Below, piece after piece: positions 36,421-49,779 of a DNA stretch of 64,000 nt. The translations under genes were made by a program, and so were the position numbers. Within the stretch, counting starts at the first letter, position 1. Each line of letters opens with the position of its first letter. This stretch comes from Dama dama (taxonomy: Eukaryota; Chordata; Mammalia; Artiodactyla; Cervidae), in NCBI RefSeq assembly GCF_033118175.1, contig NC_083689.1, forward strand, positions 27,696,501 to 27,760,500, read 5' to 3'. The notes beneath the pieces were generated by a model. That model saw only the letters and a program-made list of their open reading frames with translations, searched no databases and was not told the DNA's origin.

Positions 36421-36861
36421 AGACAAGAGAAAGCTACACTATTTGCTAGTGTGTTTTTTTTGGTTGGGGTGGGGGGGTTGGGTTAACCTCATTATCTAAG
36501 CTACTCTGTCCTCAATTTTCTAAGGAAGGCTACTTACTGCAGCTTGGCATTTTCAATTTGTCATTTTTACATCCCAACTAATATTTTGAAATCAAGCATA
36601 TGAATGTTTTGCCTCTGGATGTGCATGCGCATGTGTCTTTGCACATGTATATGCGTATACAAGTGTGAGGGTGTTTGTGTGCATGCATCCACAAGCCCAC
36701 CTAAAATGCTTTAGAGTGGCTAGTAAATATAAGTAATGACTGGTGTTAATCACCATGAAAAGACATGTACCATGATAACAGAAAACAAGCATACAGTTTG
36801 GCATGAGACAAAGCTGTTTGCTACACATTATAAGCTGGTGGGCACATATGCAGTGTTAGGT

Positions 36862-36985
36862 AGTGCTGAGGTCAAATCTCAGGTCCAGCACTTAAGAGGA
36901 CTTTGAGTAAACTAACTTCTCTGAGCCCAAGTACTATAAAATGTGAAACTTAACTTTTCTGCATTGGTGATTAAATATCAAAAAG
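36862..36985 (+). repeat. MIR-like fragment
   Basis: Order of 'gaggtcaaatctcaggtcca', 'taacttctctgagccc' and 'ggtgattaaata' follows the MIR core; diverged. Confidence 0.45.
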
Positions 36986-37404
36986 TTACTAAAGATGAGG
37001 TAAAAACAGAATCCCTGTTCACAAGAAATGACTGTTAAGTGTTAATGTCCTTTCTTCTTTCTCTTCTAAATGCTCAGAGATATACAATGAGTCATTGTGT
37101 ATTTTCAAATGTGCCCACTATAGAGTATACTTATGACACAGAAATAAAAAATCTGGATTCTAAAATGTGCATAATATATGCTCGTGATTACGTTATGATA
37201 TTCACAGTATAAAGAGTAAATCTGTTTTTTCCTACTTTCAAAATTATTTGTAATGAATGTATTCCTTTTATCACCAGAAAAATCAACAAACAGTATTAAA
37301 ACTGCCATGCAGAGAGACTCTGATTTTGATACAATACAAGCTTATACAGGCTAAGAGTCAGAAAGGCAGAAGAAAACAGAGAAGCATCGGGACAGAGACC
37401 ATAC

Positions 37405-37609
37405 CTCGGACCACACGCCCGCCTCCCACACAGTCATGCAGTCTTGGCCCTCGCAGCGCTGGGCGGAGGCCGGCTTTGGCCCTGCGCAGTCCCTCTCCCG
37501 GGCTCTGGTCAAGGTTCCATTGCTCAGCTGTTGGGTACAGGCTACTTGTCTGCTCTGCATCCCTTTTCCACAAGTTCGTGAACAGGGGGTCCATTCTGTC
37601 ATCATCCAT
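37405..37609 (-). CDS. ADAMTS18: ADAMTS18 exon 20: complete TSP1 repeat plus start of next
   Basis: 205 bases: one base finishes an arginine codon, then 68 codons. The acceptor is tactttcag and the donor GAG|GTATGGT. The peptide begins WMMTEWTPCSRTCGKG. It has six cysteines (positions 9, 13, 24, 41, 52, 57), a WxxxxW start, and CSRTCGKG, which fits the O-fucose consensus. SNGT is an N-glycosylation sequon. The last 11 residues (MTVWEAGVWSE) are the tryptophan strand of the next repeat, whose cysteines begin in exon 21. The local GC content is clearly higher than in the surrounding intron. Confidence 0.96.
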
Positions 37610-37967
37610 CTGAAAGTAAAGCAAGAGTCAGTGAGACAAACTAAAAGATATCTACTTACTGTATATTTTGACATGGCTAGAATTAGCAGAATGCTATACA
37701 TTAAGTTTATACCACTGTATTTTTTTTTAAACTAATATTTGAGTTTTTTCCTACGACACCAAGGCTTTCTATTGCTTTAAATTCTCCATACTTCTTATCT
37801 CAGAGCCTTGCTTTTATTAGAATCTCAAAGGACTTATCAGACCCAGGCCCTGTCATCTTGCATGCTTTGCTGGCTACTGCCTGTCCTATTGCCATATTGA
37901 GGGATCTAACAAGAATAAAACTGCTAACATATATGAGTTTGTTCCTATTCTCTGCATTTCGAACCTT

Positions 37968-38095
37968 CACAATAACCCTACCTGTTAAGTGCTAAACTTC
38001 TGTGGCCATTTACAGAAAGGGAAACTGAGGCAAGGGGAGGTGTAGTGACTTCTGTAAGGTCACAAGGTTTGGAGTCAGAAACTGAAATGAGACTG
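37968..38095 (-). repeat. MIR SINE
   Basis: Reverse core: 'ttcacaataaccctacctgt', 'agaaagggaaactgaggcaa', 'taaggtcacaaggtttgga'. Confidence 0.65.
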
Positions 38096-38667
38096 CAGAC
38101 TACCTCACAAGGGGACACGTGCAGGTATTAGCAAATAAAAGAAGCCTGTCTTGGAGAACCCCACTTACCTGGGGGAAGCAATCACTAATGTATTATGCCC
38201 ATCACCTGCAATCAGATTTTTGTGTCTGGGGAGTACCCTCCAGGTAGAGCCAAAGTCGCTTCTTTAGGCTAGCTGATATCTTCTTACAGTGTGATCACTG
38301 GCATCGAAGTGACAGGCTACATGCAAAGTGAGCTGATTTTAGAGGTTCTCAGGAGTCCAATATTATTCTCAGATTTCATGGATTCAGCCAATTGCCATGT
38401 ACTTTAATACATAGATGAAGATCCTCTTTCCAAACCACCATTATGGGCAGTGATACATCTCTATGCCACTTCCATTTCTAATGAACTGGGATCAACCCTA
38501 GGGGCCATTCATACAAACACCTCCCCAAATTTATTTCAGGAAGGAACCAAGGCCTATGACAGAAAAGTGATTCATAAAATTTGGTATCTACATGATTCCT
38601 GTCAAAAAAAAAAAAAAAAAGCTCTCTGGGCCTTTCAGATTATTTGATAACCTTATAGGAGAATTTT

Positions 38668-38886
38668 GGGCTTCCCAGGTGGCGCTAGTGGGAAAGAACA
38701 TGCCTGCCAGTGCAACCCGTATAAGAGATACGGGTTCAGTCCCTGGGTCGGGAAGATCCCTTAGAAGAGGGCATGGTAACCCACTTCAGTGTTCTTGCCT
38801 GGAGAATCCCATGGACAGAGGAGACTGGTGGGCTACAGTCCATAAGTTCACCAAGAGTCAGGCATGACTGAAGCGACTTAGCACAC
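38668..38886 (+). mobile_element. Bov-tA SINE
   Basis: Sense copy: gggcttcccaggtggcgcta head; ends gactgaagcgacttagcaca. Confidence 0.93.
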
Positions 38887-39101
38887 ATGCACGCAGGGGG
38901 ATTTAAACCCCTACTAAATGATCCACATACCACCACAGCACAGCGCAGGGCAGTCAGAAGCCATGACATCATGCTGGGGTCCTCACTATCCATATTCATG
39001 AAACAATACTTAGCAGCTGCTAAGTTTCCATGTTTCTCATTTGTTAGTGTTTATTATTATAGTGTCTGACATACAAAAGGCATTCAGCATGTAGTATGTT
39101 C

Positions 39102-39126
<25 letters not shown>
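39102..39126. repeat. (AT)n microsatellite
   Basis: About 12 uninterrupted AT units. Confidence 0.95.
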
Positions 39127-39132
<6 letters not shown>

Positions 39133-40724
39133 GTATTTATAAAAATTTATTCTTATATTTCTCTATGTTTATCTTTCACTTGTTTAGAACATAAACCATA
39201 TGCTCAACTGGCTTCTTGACCTTTCTATTTCACCTTATGGGACTTATTTATGAAGTATCCACAGCCTAGATCCTTAACATTCAGGTCCAAGACCCTTCCT
39301 CCTAGAGTACTTTTGCCATCTATCCCACAAGGACTCTGCTATCCTCTGCCCTCTGTCACCTGGCTTGTGGCAATGCTCCAAAGTTTGAGAAGTCACATGC
39401 TCATGCCACCTAGTTTTTGCATCTGTATAATGGCTCAATCCTAAATGAGTCTATGCTCCTATTTCTGAAAAAGAAGAAAACATCACAATAACATTTGCAC
39501 TCCAATACTGCCTCTAAGAAAGTTCCTGTCTGCTCGTCTACCAAGTATGATGCAGACCTACCAGTTTGCTATGGAGTCCCCTAGTGGATTTTTCCTAAAG
39601 TGAATATTTATCTTCCAAGTTTATTTCAGTTTCTGCTTCATCTTTCCCCACAAGAATACCTAGGCTATAAGAACAATATAAACCCATCTATATGTCTTGC
39701 CCCTAAACTAGGGAACCAACCATGGAACTACAGAAGACAGTACTGAAAAAGAAAGTATTTACAATTTCATGAAATCTCAAATTTTTAAAATAAAATAAAA
39801 TTTAGAGGTCCATAGTGCAATGATAAAAAGTCACATTTTTTCATTCCTTAGAAAACTCCTGAAAAATAAGAACAAAAATATGTAACATATCGTAGTGAAG
39901 GAAAACATTTTGTATCTTAGAATTCATCTAATTTGGAATTATCTCATTTTCTTATCTGCAAGACTACTGCTTACAAAGCTAGTGCATCAATATATTTTAC
40001 ATATGGTACACAAGGTTACATCAGCCTATTTGGTGACTTTTTCAATAAATGTCAATAGCAATCAGAATGTTTCTCACCACAGTGGGGGAAAAAAGCAAGA
40101 GGAATGAAAGTTGTGCTATGGCAATAAGTCTTGGCAAGTTTTCCTGTGATGATTCCTCATAATTGCCGCATCCATTTCTTGTTTTTCAATATTTTGGTTA
40201 ACCTCACTGACATTGCTTCCTGGTGGTTTAAAATACACCACCTCCTTTTCCAAGGGAAAGTAGACAATGATCTCTAACAAAAAGAGAGATTCCAGTCTCC
40301 AGCTGAAAAAATTTTTCACTCAGAAATGTACCGGCCTTTTAAAACTATTCATTTTACTAAGTCATTATTCAAGGCATTTTCCCCTAAGATAGCTGAGGTC
40401 AGTGAATGAACAATAACTGGCATGTACTGTACTCTCCAATTCTTCACAGACCCAGTATGGAAGTGACAAAATGCTCTAGAGTCCTCAAATCCAGCCCATT
40501 CAACGTTCCTGACAGACCAGAAAAAACCACTGCTCTTTGACCCAGATGGCGAAGCTATATGGTATATACAAGAAATGATGTTTTGAAACATTTTAATAAA
40601 TTATTTAACACAAGGTAAATTAGCATTTGATGTCTATTAAAAGGGATAAAAACGAAAAAGATAATTCTTAGGAATAGTAATAATAACAAAAAATCCAAGT
40701 TCTTTAGCTGACAAGGCAAACGTT

Positions 40725-40769
40725 AAAAATTCAGCTTCTCCAAAAAAAAAAAAAAAAAATTCAGCTTCT
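40725..40769. mobile_element. Poly(A)-only insertion with 15-base target duplication
   Basis: AAAAATTCAGCTTCT occurs at 40725-40739 and again ending at 40769. Between the copies lie only CC and a run of 16-18 A. The left junction reads TT|AAAA, the L1 endonuclease target. This fits a retrotransposition so 5'-truncated that only the tail entered. Confidence 0.75.
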
Positions 40770-42514
40770 GTATCTATGTGCTTAGCAATGAATGAAAAAA
40801 GAACCAAGGACCTGACTCTAAGCAACAATATTTCCCTAGGTCACCCTTTCTGTTGATTAGTACCCTGCCTTACAAAAACACTTAATTGGTTCACCCACGG
40901 AGTTAGGATTAAAAGAATATAGTCTGGCTGGAGCAAAGGAACTGTTAAACATGACTGAAAGTACTTTAGTATACTTTTTTCTTTTGGATATTCTTTTACA
41001 TATTAATCTTCTATTCTCTAGGGGCATATTTTTCCCTGTCAGGGAGGAGGGCAGGACTGTTAAGAGCATGAATGCAAAGGAAAGAAAGAGCAGTAATCAG
41101 CTTCTGATACCGTAAATATACTGAGTCTACAGAAAAGCAAGTCTTGAAATTTCAGCTTTGTAGAGGAAGACAAGATTATCTAAATTCTTTTAAGCTCTCA
41201 TTAACATAGCATGAGCCAGATATGGAGAGTTTTGCAATAAGCCAGAAACAGAGGGAACTCGGATACAGTGCTACATCTGATGGGGGAAGGTGGAGGGGAA
41301 AAGAGAAACCAGAAGAACGGAACATTAGCCTGTGTGACACTAATTCCCAGAGAGATTACTGAAGACAGAAAAAGCCTAAATATAGTTAATTGGCAGCTCT
41401 CCTGCTCCTTCTCCTTTAGCTCCCCATACATTGTGGGGTAGGTCACAAGGAAGATTATCTTAGACAGCGTCCCAAAGCTACGAGTTCTCTGAATATCCGA
41501 GTTGCAGGATGTATACATTCACTATGACTCCACTGCAGAAACTGCTGGGACAGATCAATCATTTGACTCCCTAAGAATTCATGGATGCACCCTAACTCAC
41601 TGAGCTTCAACAAATCTCTGAGTGTCAGGACAGAACAAAAGTCTCTGTCTCCAGATTCTAGAGAAATCAACCCCGTCTCAGACTCTTTTTCACTCTATCC
41701 TTCAAAGCTGTGAGGCTGAGTGACACTGGGGCCGAGTCCCACTCAAGCCTGACATCAATTTTTATATGGGACCACAGTGATTTTTCAGGAGCCCTGTGCC
41801 AGAAATCATTCTGCACAGACTCATGGCAAGCATGCTCCAAAACCATGCTTAGGTTCCATTCACCCATCTCTGCTGGTTACTAAGGGGTATCCTTCCTTCT
41901 ACATCACTTTAAGCTGCTCAGCATGGCTGTTCTATCCCCTGCTCATGGGTTTCTTGCCTGCTTTGTTGCTTATTACTCACTGAGAAAGTCACAGGGGACA
42001 AAAGGAACCAATTTTCTAATAACTAGGACCCAGGTCAGGAATCTGGTGATCAGAGATCAAGAATCAAATAGCTTGTCTCTGGGGCAAAGAAGTGAGAATC
42101 TAACCTTGGGGGCCAGAAGGACCAAATGCCCTCACTGTTGTGTCAAGGACTGGGTCCTGGTCAGTCCCACTTTAGTTTATATCATCATTGGCAGGTCCTA
42201 ACATATCATTTTGGAGAATTTAGGAACTGAATAGTTGAATTCAGCCAAATAACTAGATTTCTGAAGAGGTGACCAGCAGGTTACCAAATAATTTTAATTA
42301 CTCCTTCCTTATTCAGTTAGAAGTTGTTTTCACACTGTGAACAATAGATACAGTGGACATCAATCCTAGTCTTGCTTCTCCAACACTCGTTCCATAGAGT
42401 TGATTACCCTCCTTTCTTAGACCTTGCTTATTTACAGCCTTTCATTTTGGTACACAACACACCGCACGGCTTTTAAGAAACTGTGATTCTTTAATGAGTG
42501 GTGAGACAGTTTAC

Positions 42515-42650
42515 CTTGTTTGGCATGGCTGTTCATTGCACTTGCGAATCTGTGGCTCTGGCTTTGTTAAGTACTTGCATTTCTTGTTATCCACAATGCT
42601 GATATTTTTGTTCATGATTTTTGTGCAAGACACTGTTGTTTTCCTTTCTC
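42515..42650 (-). CDS. ADAMTS18: ADAMTS18 exon 19: remainder of TSP1 repeat
   Basis: 136 bases; the acceptor is cttttcag|GAGAAAGG and the donor AG|GTAAAC. Two bases complete a glycine codon from exon 18, then 44 codons follow and two bases start the arginine finished by exon 20. The peptide starts ERKTTVSCTK and ends PCQT. Its four cysteines, with the two in CDATC of exon 18, give the six of a group-typical TSP1 repeat. An N-I-S sequon (NKNISI) is a possible N-glycan site. The downstream intron holds a 15-base target-site duplication around a bare poly(A) tract (40725-40769). Confidence 0.95.
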
Positions 42651-43228
42651 CTGAAAAGAGCAAATAAACATAAAAAGAAATGTTATAGGCCTCCATGCAA
42701 TGGACTTAGGAGGTATTCTTAGGCTTGTACTTTTCATATTTTAAACAAATTTTAGATTACATCAATGAAGATGATATTATTTATAATTTGCAAAACAAAA
42801 TGTATCTCTAGGCTTAAGCAAGATGAACAATAATTTTTTTAATTGTTAGCAAATGGCAAGTTTTATAATACAAAAAGATTATGGTAGCATACGTTTGTAA
42901 GACATTAAAGATATTTATAAAGGATGATATCATCTTTTAGCATTCAGTGGTGGAAAGCTGTATTTTTATAAAGTCTCTGTGTTGTCACAAAAGCACATAA
43001 ACAGCCATATAAACATGTGAACATTTTATCATCTGGCTGTACACCATCAGGGGTAGGTTTTACAAGATAAGCTTATTTCAAGTATAACTCAAATCTGTTT
43101 TGCCACTTTTGGTGAAGAACCCAAGAAATCCTCATTCCCTAATGATTATCCTGTTCTCTAAGAAAAACCATGGTAGTTTTCCCATTTTTCACCAGATTTC
43201 AGAAAATGGGCTTTTCTCCTTTCTCTGG

Positions 43229-43330
43229 TAAGATGAGGTTTGATTATAAGATGAGGTTTGATTATAAGAAGTTTGATTATATATGAAGATGAAGTTTTGA
43301 TTATAAGTTTGATTATGAAGTTTGATTATT
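43229..43330. repeat. Short imperfect tandem repeat
   Basis: Units of the form gaagtttgattata / gatgaggtttgattataa recur about six times with variable spacing. Confidence 0.8.
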
Positions 43331-45179
43331 TGTATGTGATAATCATTTTGCTCAGAACCTTGTAAGCACTCTTACTGGACAACACTTTTATTATTTCATC
43401 TTACACTGAAAAAGCCAACTACACATGTGCTGATTCTGTTTTCCTAAAACAGTCTAAATATCTGTATAGGATTTAATAATCTAATGTAACTTGTTGGACC
43501 CTATAAAAATAATTAAATCAGTCAATAACTGTAAAGCCAGACAGGTCATGAAGGATTAAGGAAAAAAAAAATCACAAGTCTTTGTGTCACTATTGAAAGG
43601 CCCATTAGTTAGGGTCCTATGACTGTCATGCAATAATAATTAGGAAACTCAGAGAAGCAGAAATGACTTACAATGTTAAGTTTTCTTCACAGAGAAAACC
43701 GGCCTTACTAGGTAGCGGTTCCCTAAATGTGAGAACTCAGGAGATTTTTGGTCAACATCTACCTAGTTTCCCTGTGCTTTAGGTACTGTTTTATGACCTG
43801 ACCTATGTATTAAATAGATATTACACAAATGTTGTATAATGCTAGCATAAGTATGTATTATTTCCACATGACAATGATGCTTACCTAAAAGCAGGATTAA
43901 AATAAATGTTGCTTTTTAGAAATATTTGTTTTAAAATCGAATTTAAAACCTCATAGTCATAAAGCACTCTTTTACAGAATAGATGGAGTTGTCTAAATTA
44001 ATTTAAATTTAATGCTTTTCACAACCGTGGCACAGAAGGATGACAGACAGACAATGTCCAGAAAGCTTTTGCTGAAATTCACTGTAGTCACGGAATGAAT
44101 AACTCAGAGTTAATTATACTGCATTTTTTCCTTTACTCAGAAAGCGTCTAACTTTAGTTATGCTGGCCCAGAGGTGACATACTGAGCTAATGACAAAAAT
44201 CTTTCAAGTACTGATATATCAAAAGAGATACAGGTATTGGCACCAATTCATGGAGTGCCTTACTAGTGTTCTAACGAAGTATGAAGCTGTGTGAATAAGA
44301 CTTGGGACATTTCCATCCACACTGTAGCAAATAAGCTCACATCGTAAGTTTTTTGGCAGACAGAAGAGGGTTTAGCCCTACTTTTAAAAAATTTCATTGA
44401 ACAAAAACAAAAGAATCAAGGGGGAAAAAAAATAATGCTCAGCTACAGGCACATTATGCCTATGAAAATACAACCAGGGTCCTAAAGCCATATGGAAATG
44501 TTATTGTTTGATTTTTTCTTTTATATATTTTTATGTCCCAGCCAACACAGGAAATTTCCATTCTAGCATCTAATAGCAGTATTTACAATACATCCAATAC
44601 TGTGGAACCAAGGGACGAACAGAAAAGTGATGAAGTAACTGGCCTTATGCCTGAATCTTGAGTAGACGCAAGCTGTTGACAGAGTATTATTTGCTTTATG
44701 GCAATTAACTTCATCTCTGGGTCATTCCCACTAAAAAATTATTTAGGAAATATGTTTTGATGTTCTAAATTAATTATAAACAAAATACAAATAACCATTA
44801 TGAATTCATCTTATCACCAAATTTGGGCAAAATTTAAAAAGGAAGGGTAATTTTTATTTACTGATTCTTTGTTCTCTGAAGACAGTTAACAAAAACTAGA
44901 TATTATGTTGTGTTCCTTCTTTTCCAGTCTCAGAGATAACCTGTTATTTTTTCTATGATATGTATTTAATCCATAAAATGGCTATTTTTAATAGAACTCT
45001 ATTCTACTCAGGTAGATCACATTTCTAAAACCTGCATCATGTATGTGGAAACAGTTTGAGGAGTAGGTTGAATTTCAGGACACAAAACTGAACTTCTCTA
45101 CATGTTATAGGACATTTCAAACTTTTTTTTTGAAAAATTTATGTTTTAATTTTGAAATATTTTTTTACCCACATCTACT

Positions 45180-45600
45180 TTGGGAAATAAGAGGATCTGA
45201 ATAACCTTTATCCAGTTCCCTGCGACGGTAATGTCTTGTAAGACTGTAGTAAGCCATCACCATCAAAAGACTAACATTGATATTGTCAAGATGTACAATA
45301 TTTCCATCCCCACAGGAATCCCTTCAGTTACCCTTTTAGAGCCACATTCACTTCCCCTACCATCCGCCAGCCAGTTAAGTCCTGGCAACTACTAGCCTGT
45401 TCTCCATTCCTATGATTTTTTTCATTTCAAGAATGTTTTGAAAATATCATACACAGTGTATAACTACTGGGGACTGATATTTTTTTCAACACAGCATGAT
45501 CCCTTTGGAGGCTCATCTTCATTGTTATATCAATCATTTGTTCCTTGTTATTGCCAACCGGTAATTCCTGCTGTGAATGGACCACAATTTATTCAACATA
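45180..45600 (-). repeat. Old L1 fragment
   Basis: Segments such as 'tggcaactactagcctgttc' and 'catcaccatcaaaagac' resemble the reverse of L1M 3' sequence. Confidence 0.5.
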
Positions 45601-46324
45601 TCATCCATAGAAAGGTAAGTACATTCCAAAGTTTTTACTAAAATTTGGGAACTCTATATGAAAGACACTATATGTATTCATTTTCTTCACAATTTTCTCT
45701 TAAAATTTTTAATTAATATAGTTGCTATTAAACTAAAAATGACTAGCAAGCAACTAAGCCAAAAGTAAAAATAATTAAATGAGGAAGAAGGTCTTTCTCT
45801 GAGTAGAATGTAGAATGCTGCTTATTTTTCAAGCATACATTTTTTAACTTGAGTAGCTTCTAAAATCATGTCATGTCCTTTTATTCTTAGTCATTCTTTT
45901 TACATTTCTATAAAACATTTTTCCCCACAAGGTTTGGGCTTAGCATTAATAGGACAATTTCATTTTTATTTTAATGAAAAAAATATATTCTGTATTGCTC
46001 CTAACACTCAATAAATAAGCCAATCTGATCTTGTCACTTCCATACACACAAATATTTTAATGGTATCCCCTTAACTTTTAAGTTAAATTTAACTTGAGTG
46101 CCTAATACTTTAACTGATCTGGCCTCTTTGTCTCAGAAAACAGGAAAGAGTTGCTGTCTTTGCTTTGCTTTCCTGTTAATAAGCAAAAAAATGAAACAAG
46201 TGATGTGGGCTTCACTTTCCCTTCTTTTTACTGTTCCTCTTCAAGCAGATCCAGTAGAGGTTAATTTAACACCACATCTTTCTGCTAAGGAAGCTGAATG
46301 TCTGCACCCTTATGTGTGAGGAGC

Positions 46325-46395
46325 TGAGGGCAGGGAATATCAGGCTCATTTTACGGAGGGGCAAACTGAGGCTAGATAAGTGAAAAGACCTGTTT
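46325..46395 (-). repeat. MIR core fragment
   Basis: 'ttttacggaggggcaaactg' and 'aggctagataagtgaaaaga' are reverse MIR core text. Confidence 0.5.
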
Positions 46396-48586
46396 GTTCT
46401 CTTATTAAGAATATCAAACAACTTCATATCTGGTGTGTAATTCATTAGTCTTTATATTGTGAGTGCCTAACACCTTCACAAACTGGCTTCTACTTTTTTT
46501 GTCAAATAATTTCCCACAGTTTGAGTCTCATTATTTTGCACCTGACTAATAAACATTCTCATTAACCCCAGGGACTTTGCACTTATGCATATCCCTGGAA
46601 GGCTTTCTACAGCTCTCGGTACATACTCTGTATGGCGCTTTTATTATTATCTAACCCCTACCAGGGAGGACAGTAAATTCTCTAAAAACAGAAAGCACTC
46701 ATCTCTGAATCATCCAGCAAAAGTAAAAGTACAGTCAGTATTGGTAAAGGGATCACTAAATGAAATATAAACATGTAATTCAAGCCCAAAGCACTTGCCA
46801 CAGTTAAGAGGTTCATCTCAACACCATGTTTCCTAAAACGGTAAAAAATCATTCGCAAACTCAGTGACCAATTATGGGGAATAATCATATAAAGCAAATC
46901 AAACAAATGGATTATCATTTAGGTGTTACAATTCAAATTTATAAAGAGTTTACAAGAATATAAATGTTCCTAGTAATTTAAGTAAAGAAAGTAGGACATG
47001 AAATGACATGAAATATTATTGAATCCAAATAATGCAAAGAAGAGCAAATATATATTTGGGTGCATGTTCTTTGGCTAATAACATTTACATTGGTACAGGC
47101 AAAGTGCCTGTGAAAGGGAAAAACAGAAAAAACCCAGCACCCTTAATAAGATACAGGCATCTGTATACTGAGATAGTTCCTGAATTTGGACCCAAAGGCT
47201 TGGATGCATCCAGGGACTCTGGCCATGGCCAAGGAGAGCCGTGTCTAGAGGATATCACAATACAAGGCTAATGGCATAAAAGTCGTAAGTTAGCAGGATT
47301 TGGATTAATGTGAAGAATGTGGAATGTTGACTTGTTTTTTCCCATTCAAAGTGTATCTGTTCAGATTTTCTAAAAGCATATTTAACTCTTCATTTATTTC
47401 AAAACAGGTTATTAAATTTGAGGGCCTTCATTCTAGGTTTTATGTCATTAATTCACCTACTAGATTAAAAATGAGACTTAGAGTAATGCAATTACTGTAT
47501 GTAGTATGCAGAATGAGGATTTCACAAAAAAACCTTAAGATATTATGGAATTATAGATTGCTGCTGCCTCTGAAGATCAAGATCATTTCAAACAGCCTTT
47601 TGTTAAAAAAAAAAAAAAATCCTTTATCCACTGACCTGTACTTTGAGGTGCCAAAATAAATTTAAAACATTCCTTCAAAGATTTTTTTAGATATTTTTAG
47701 AACACCAATGCAAAGTAAATATTTACTTCACAAATATGTTTTAAGATGTTTGAAAATAAAAGGACCAATATCAATAGTCAATGCTGAAGTACAAAGTGAC
47801 ACATCTATTTGGAGTTTTCTAGGAGTATGATTTGAATTTGACAAGATTGTCATGAAAAGTGTACATGTTAAAAACTGCTGGAAAAATTTACTTAAGATCA
47901 CCAGCATTACTATATAAAGTAATATTTACTAGTAAAATACTAAAGTAATATTTCTTCTCAAAGAGGAAAAATTTATATCTCAGGCTTTTCTTATAATAAC
48001 ATGTATCAATAAATTAATAGACATGCATAATAAAGGAATTCTAACAGGTTATTTTAAAACTTAGAGATACTGATATAAAAGATCATGATAATAAAAATTG
48101 AGCTACTGGAAACTAGGTATTTTAAAAAAAAATTTCTTGTTCCCACTTATTGCTGGAATGTAGTTCCTTAAAAATGTGTTAAAAAAAAACATAACACCTT
48201 ATGTTAAACACTGAAATTATATACTGCCCCATGATACTTTATTTGCTCTTTTTTGCTTAATATGCCTATGAAGTAGAATAGTCTTATTATTCTTTGCTGC
48301 TGAAGATAAATTTTGCCTGAATCTGTTTCCAATGTTCTGTGCTTTGAACTTACTTTCATTTAATTCATGAATATGCTGAAAGGTTACAAAGCTCTTTCTG
48401 GCTATAAAATCGACAAAACAGAGTCAGAAATGATGCGATTCTTGAAACCCTGTCCATCCACTTTATTTATGAACTGCAAAGGAAAATAATATCCAAATGC
48501 CCAGAAACATTTTGGCACTGAAATGAATATACATTCTATTAACATAGTCAGAGATAATTGAAAACTGTTGACTAAATACAATGGAA

Positions 48587-48678
48587 GGGAATACATGTAA
48601 ATCCATGGCTGATTCATATCAATGTATGACAAAACCCACTGGAAAAAAAAAATAATAATAAAAAATAAATAAATAAAT
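48587..48678 (+). mobile_element. Bovine L1 3' end with target-site duplication
   Basis: A very short L1 tail (ccatggctgattcatatcaa, 'caaaaccc') ends in an A-rich (AATA)n tract. AAATACAATGGAA flanks it at 48574-48586 and 48679-48691. Confidence 0.88.
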
Positions 48679-48943
48679 AAATACAATGGAACAGACCTGA
48701 GAGAGAAGGTCTGTTCAAGTGCAAGTCATATAGAAGTTGCTTATAATTAGGACTTCTATAAAATAAGCCATTTGAAATAAAAGTAAGGACATAGCTAAAT
48801 TCTTATTTAACAGATTAAATAAAACATCTCTTTGAATCCAAAGAAAACCTATGTAATCTTTTTAAGGGACATGCTATATTTTGTGGGAAGAAATCACTAT
48901 ATCCCTGAGCTGCTCCTGAAGGAAGTGTATGACAAAGAGGAAA

Positions 48944-49065
48944 GAAGATCTGAACTCAGGAGTCCTGGATTCTAATCTTGGCTCCACTTCCACTGGACAT
49001 GTGACTTTGGAAAGGCACTTAATCTCTATGCACTTCGATTTTCTCACATTAATAATTACACAGTC
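48944..49065 (+). repeat. MIR SINE
   Basis: 'tcttggctccacttccactg', 'gtgactttggaaaggcactt', 'aatctctatgcacttcg' follow the MIR sense core. Confidence 0.7.
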
Positions 49066-49779
49066 ATGTTTAAGAATATTTAAAAGCCCTTCTGACTTTG
49101 AACCTAAAGTAACTTATACTGAACCTCTATTTATTAAAGCCCGGCAAGTGACAAAAGATATTCCAGGCTGTATGATTTTGGAAAAAAAATTTTAACCCCC
49201 CCAAATTTTCTTGTCTAAACTGTAGACTGACAAGTTCTGTTTGTTTACTTCTGAAGCTTTTACTAGACCACAATTACAGCAGAATGAAAAAAAAAATGAG
49301 GATAATAAAATTCACTGGGCAAACATTTTCCTGTTTGGAGTCAAATGTAAACAGATTTTAATGACTGCCTTTGAGTGCAGTAATAGGAACCAGCAACATT
49401 TTCACTGCACAGCTTCCTCATGACCCACCATGGGATGGTGGCTGGTCATTCTTGTCTGAGTTATACTAAGGAAGAAAGAACTCTGTGGATTTTCACTTTA
49501 AATGTTTGTTTCTATCTGTGTTTTGCTTTTTTATGGAGAGGCGATGTGAAGCAGAGCCCCTTAAGTGCAATGGGCCCTGGCATCAGTAAGAAACGGGTGA
49601 AGTGGAGGCACAGGAATTTGGGTGTACATGGGAACATGGGCAGGAGAGGACCAGAGGATACAGGATCGAAGTCACATGGTGATAATGAGGCCCTGAAGAA
49701 ACATGGCCAATGAAAATTTCATTGTGCCAAGGATGACTGCTATAAGCTTTTAAATTGTGACTAGAAATTCTTCTGTTAT

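Larger units (their letters stand above)
34453..37404 (-). other. ADAMTS18: ADAMTS18 intron 20
   Basis: 3.0 kb. It contains Bov-A2 (34738-34922), Bov-tA (35664-35878), a possible retrocopy tail (36188-36420) and a MIR (36862-36985). Nothing else is seen. Confidence 0.85.
37610..42514 (-). other. ADAMTS18: ADAMTS18 intron 19
   Basis: 4.9 kb. It contains a MIR (37968-38095), a Bov-tA (38668-38886), an (AT)n run (39102-39126) and a poly(A)-only insertion (40740-40759). No supported feature is seen in 40.8-42.5 kb. Confidence 0.85.

Noticed and set aside
36442..36482. G-rich tract as a regulatory quadruplex
   Set aside because: Short and surrounded by low-complexity T/G sequence; nothing links it to a promoter or exon.
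37257..37735. Plus-strand frames of 99-118 codons
   Set aside because: They are antisense shadows of ADAMTS18 exon 20, whose minus-strand frame is clearly the real one.
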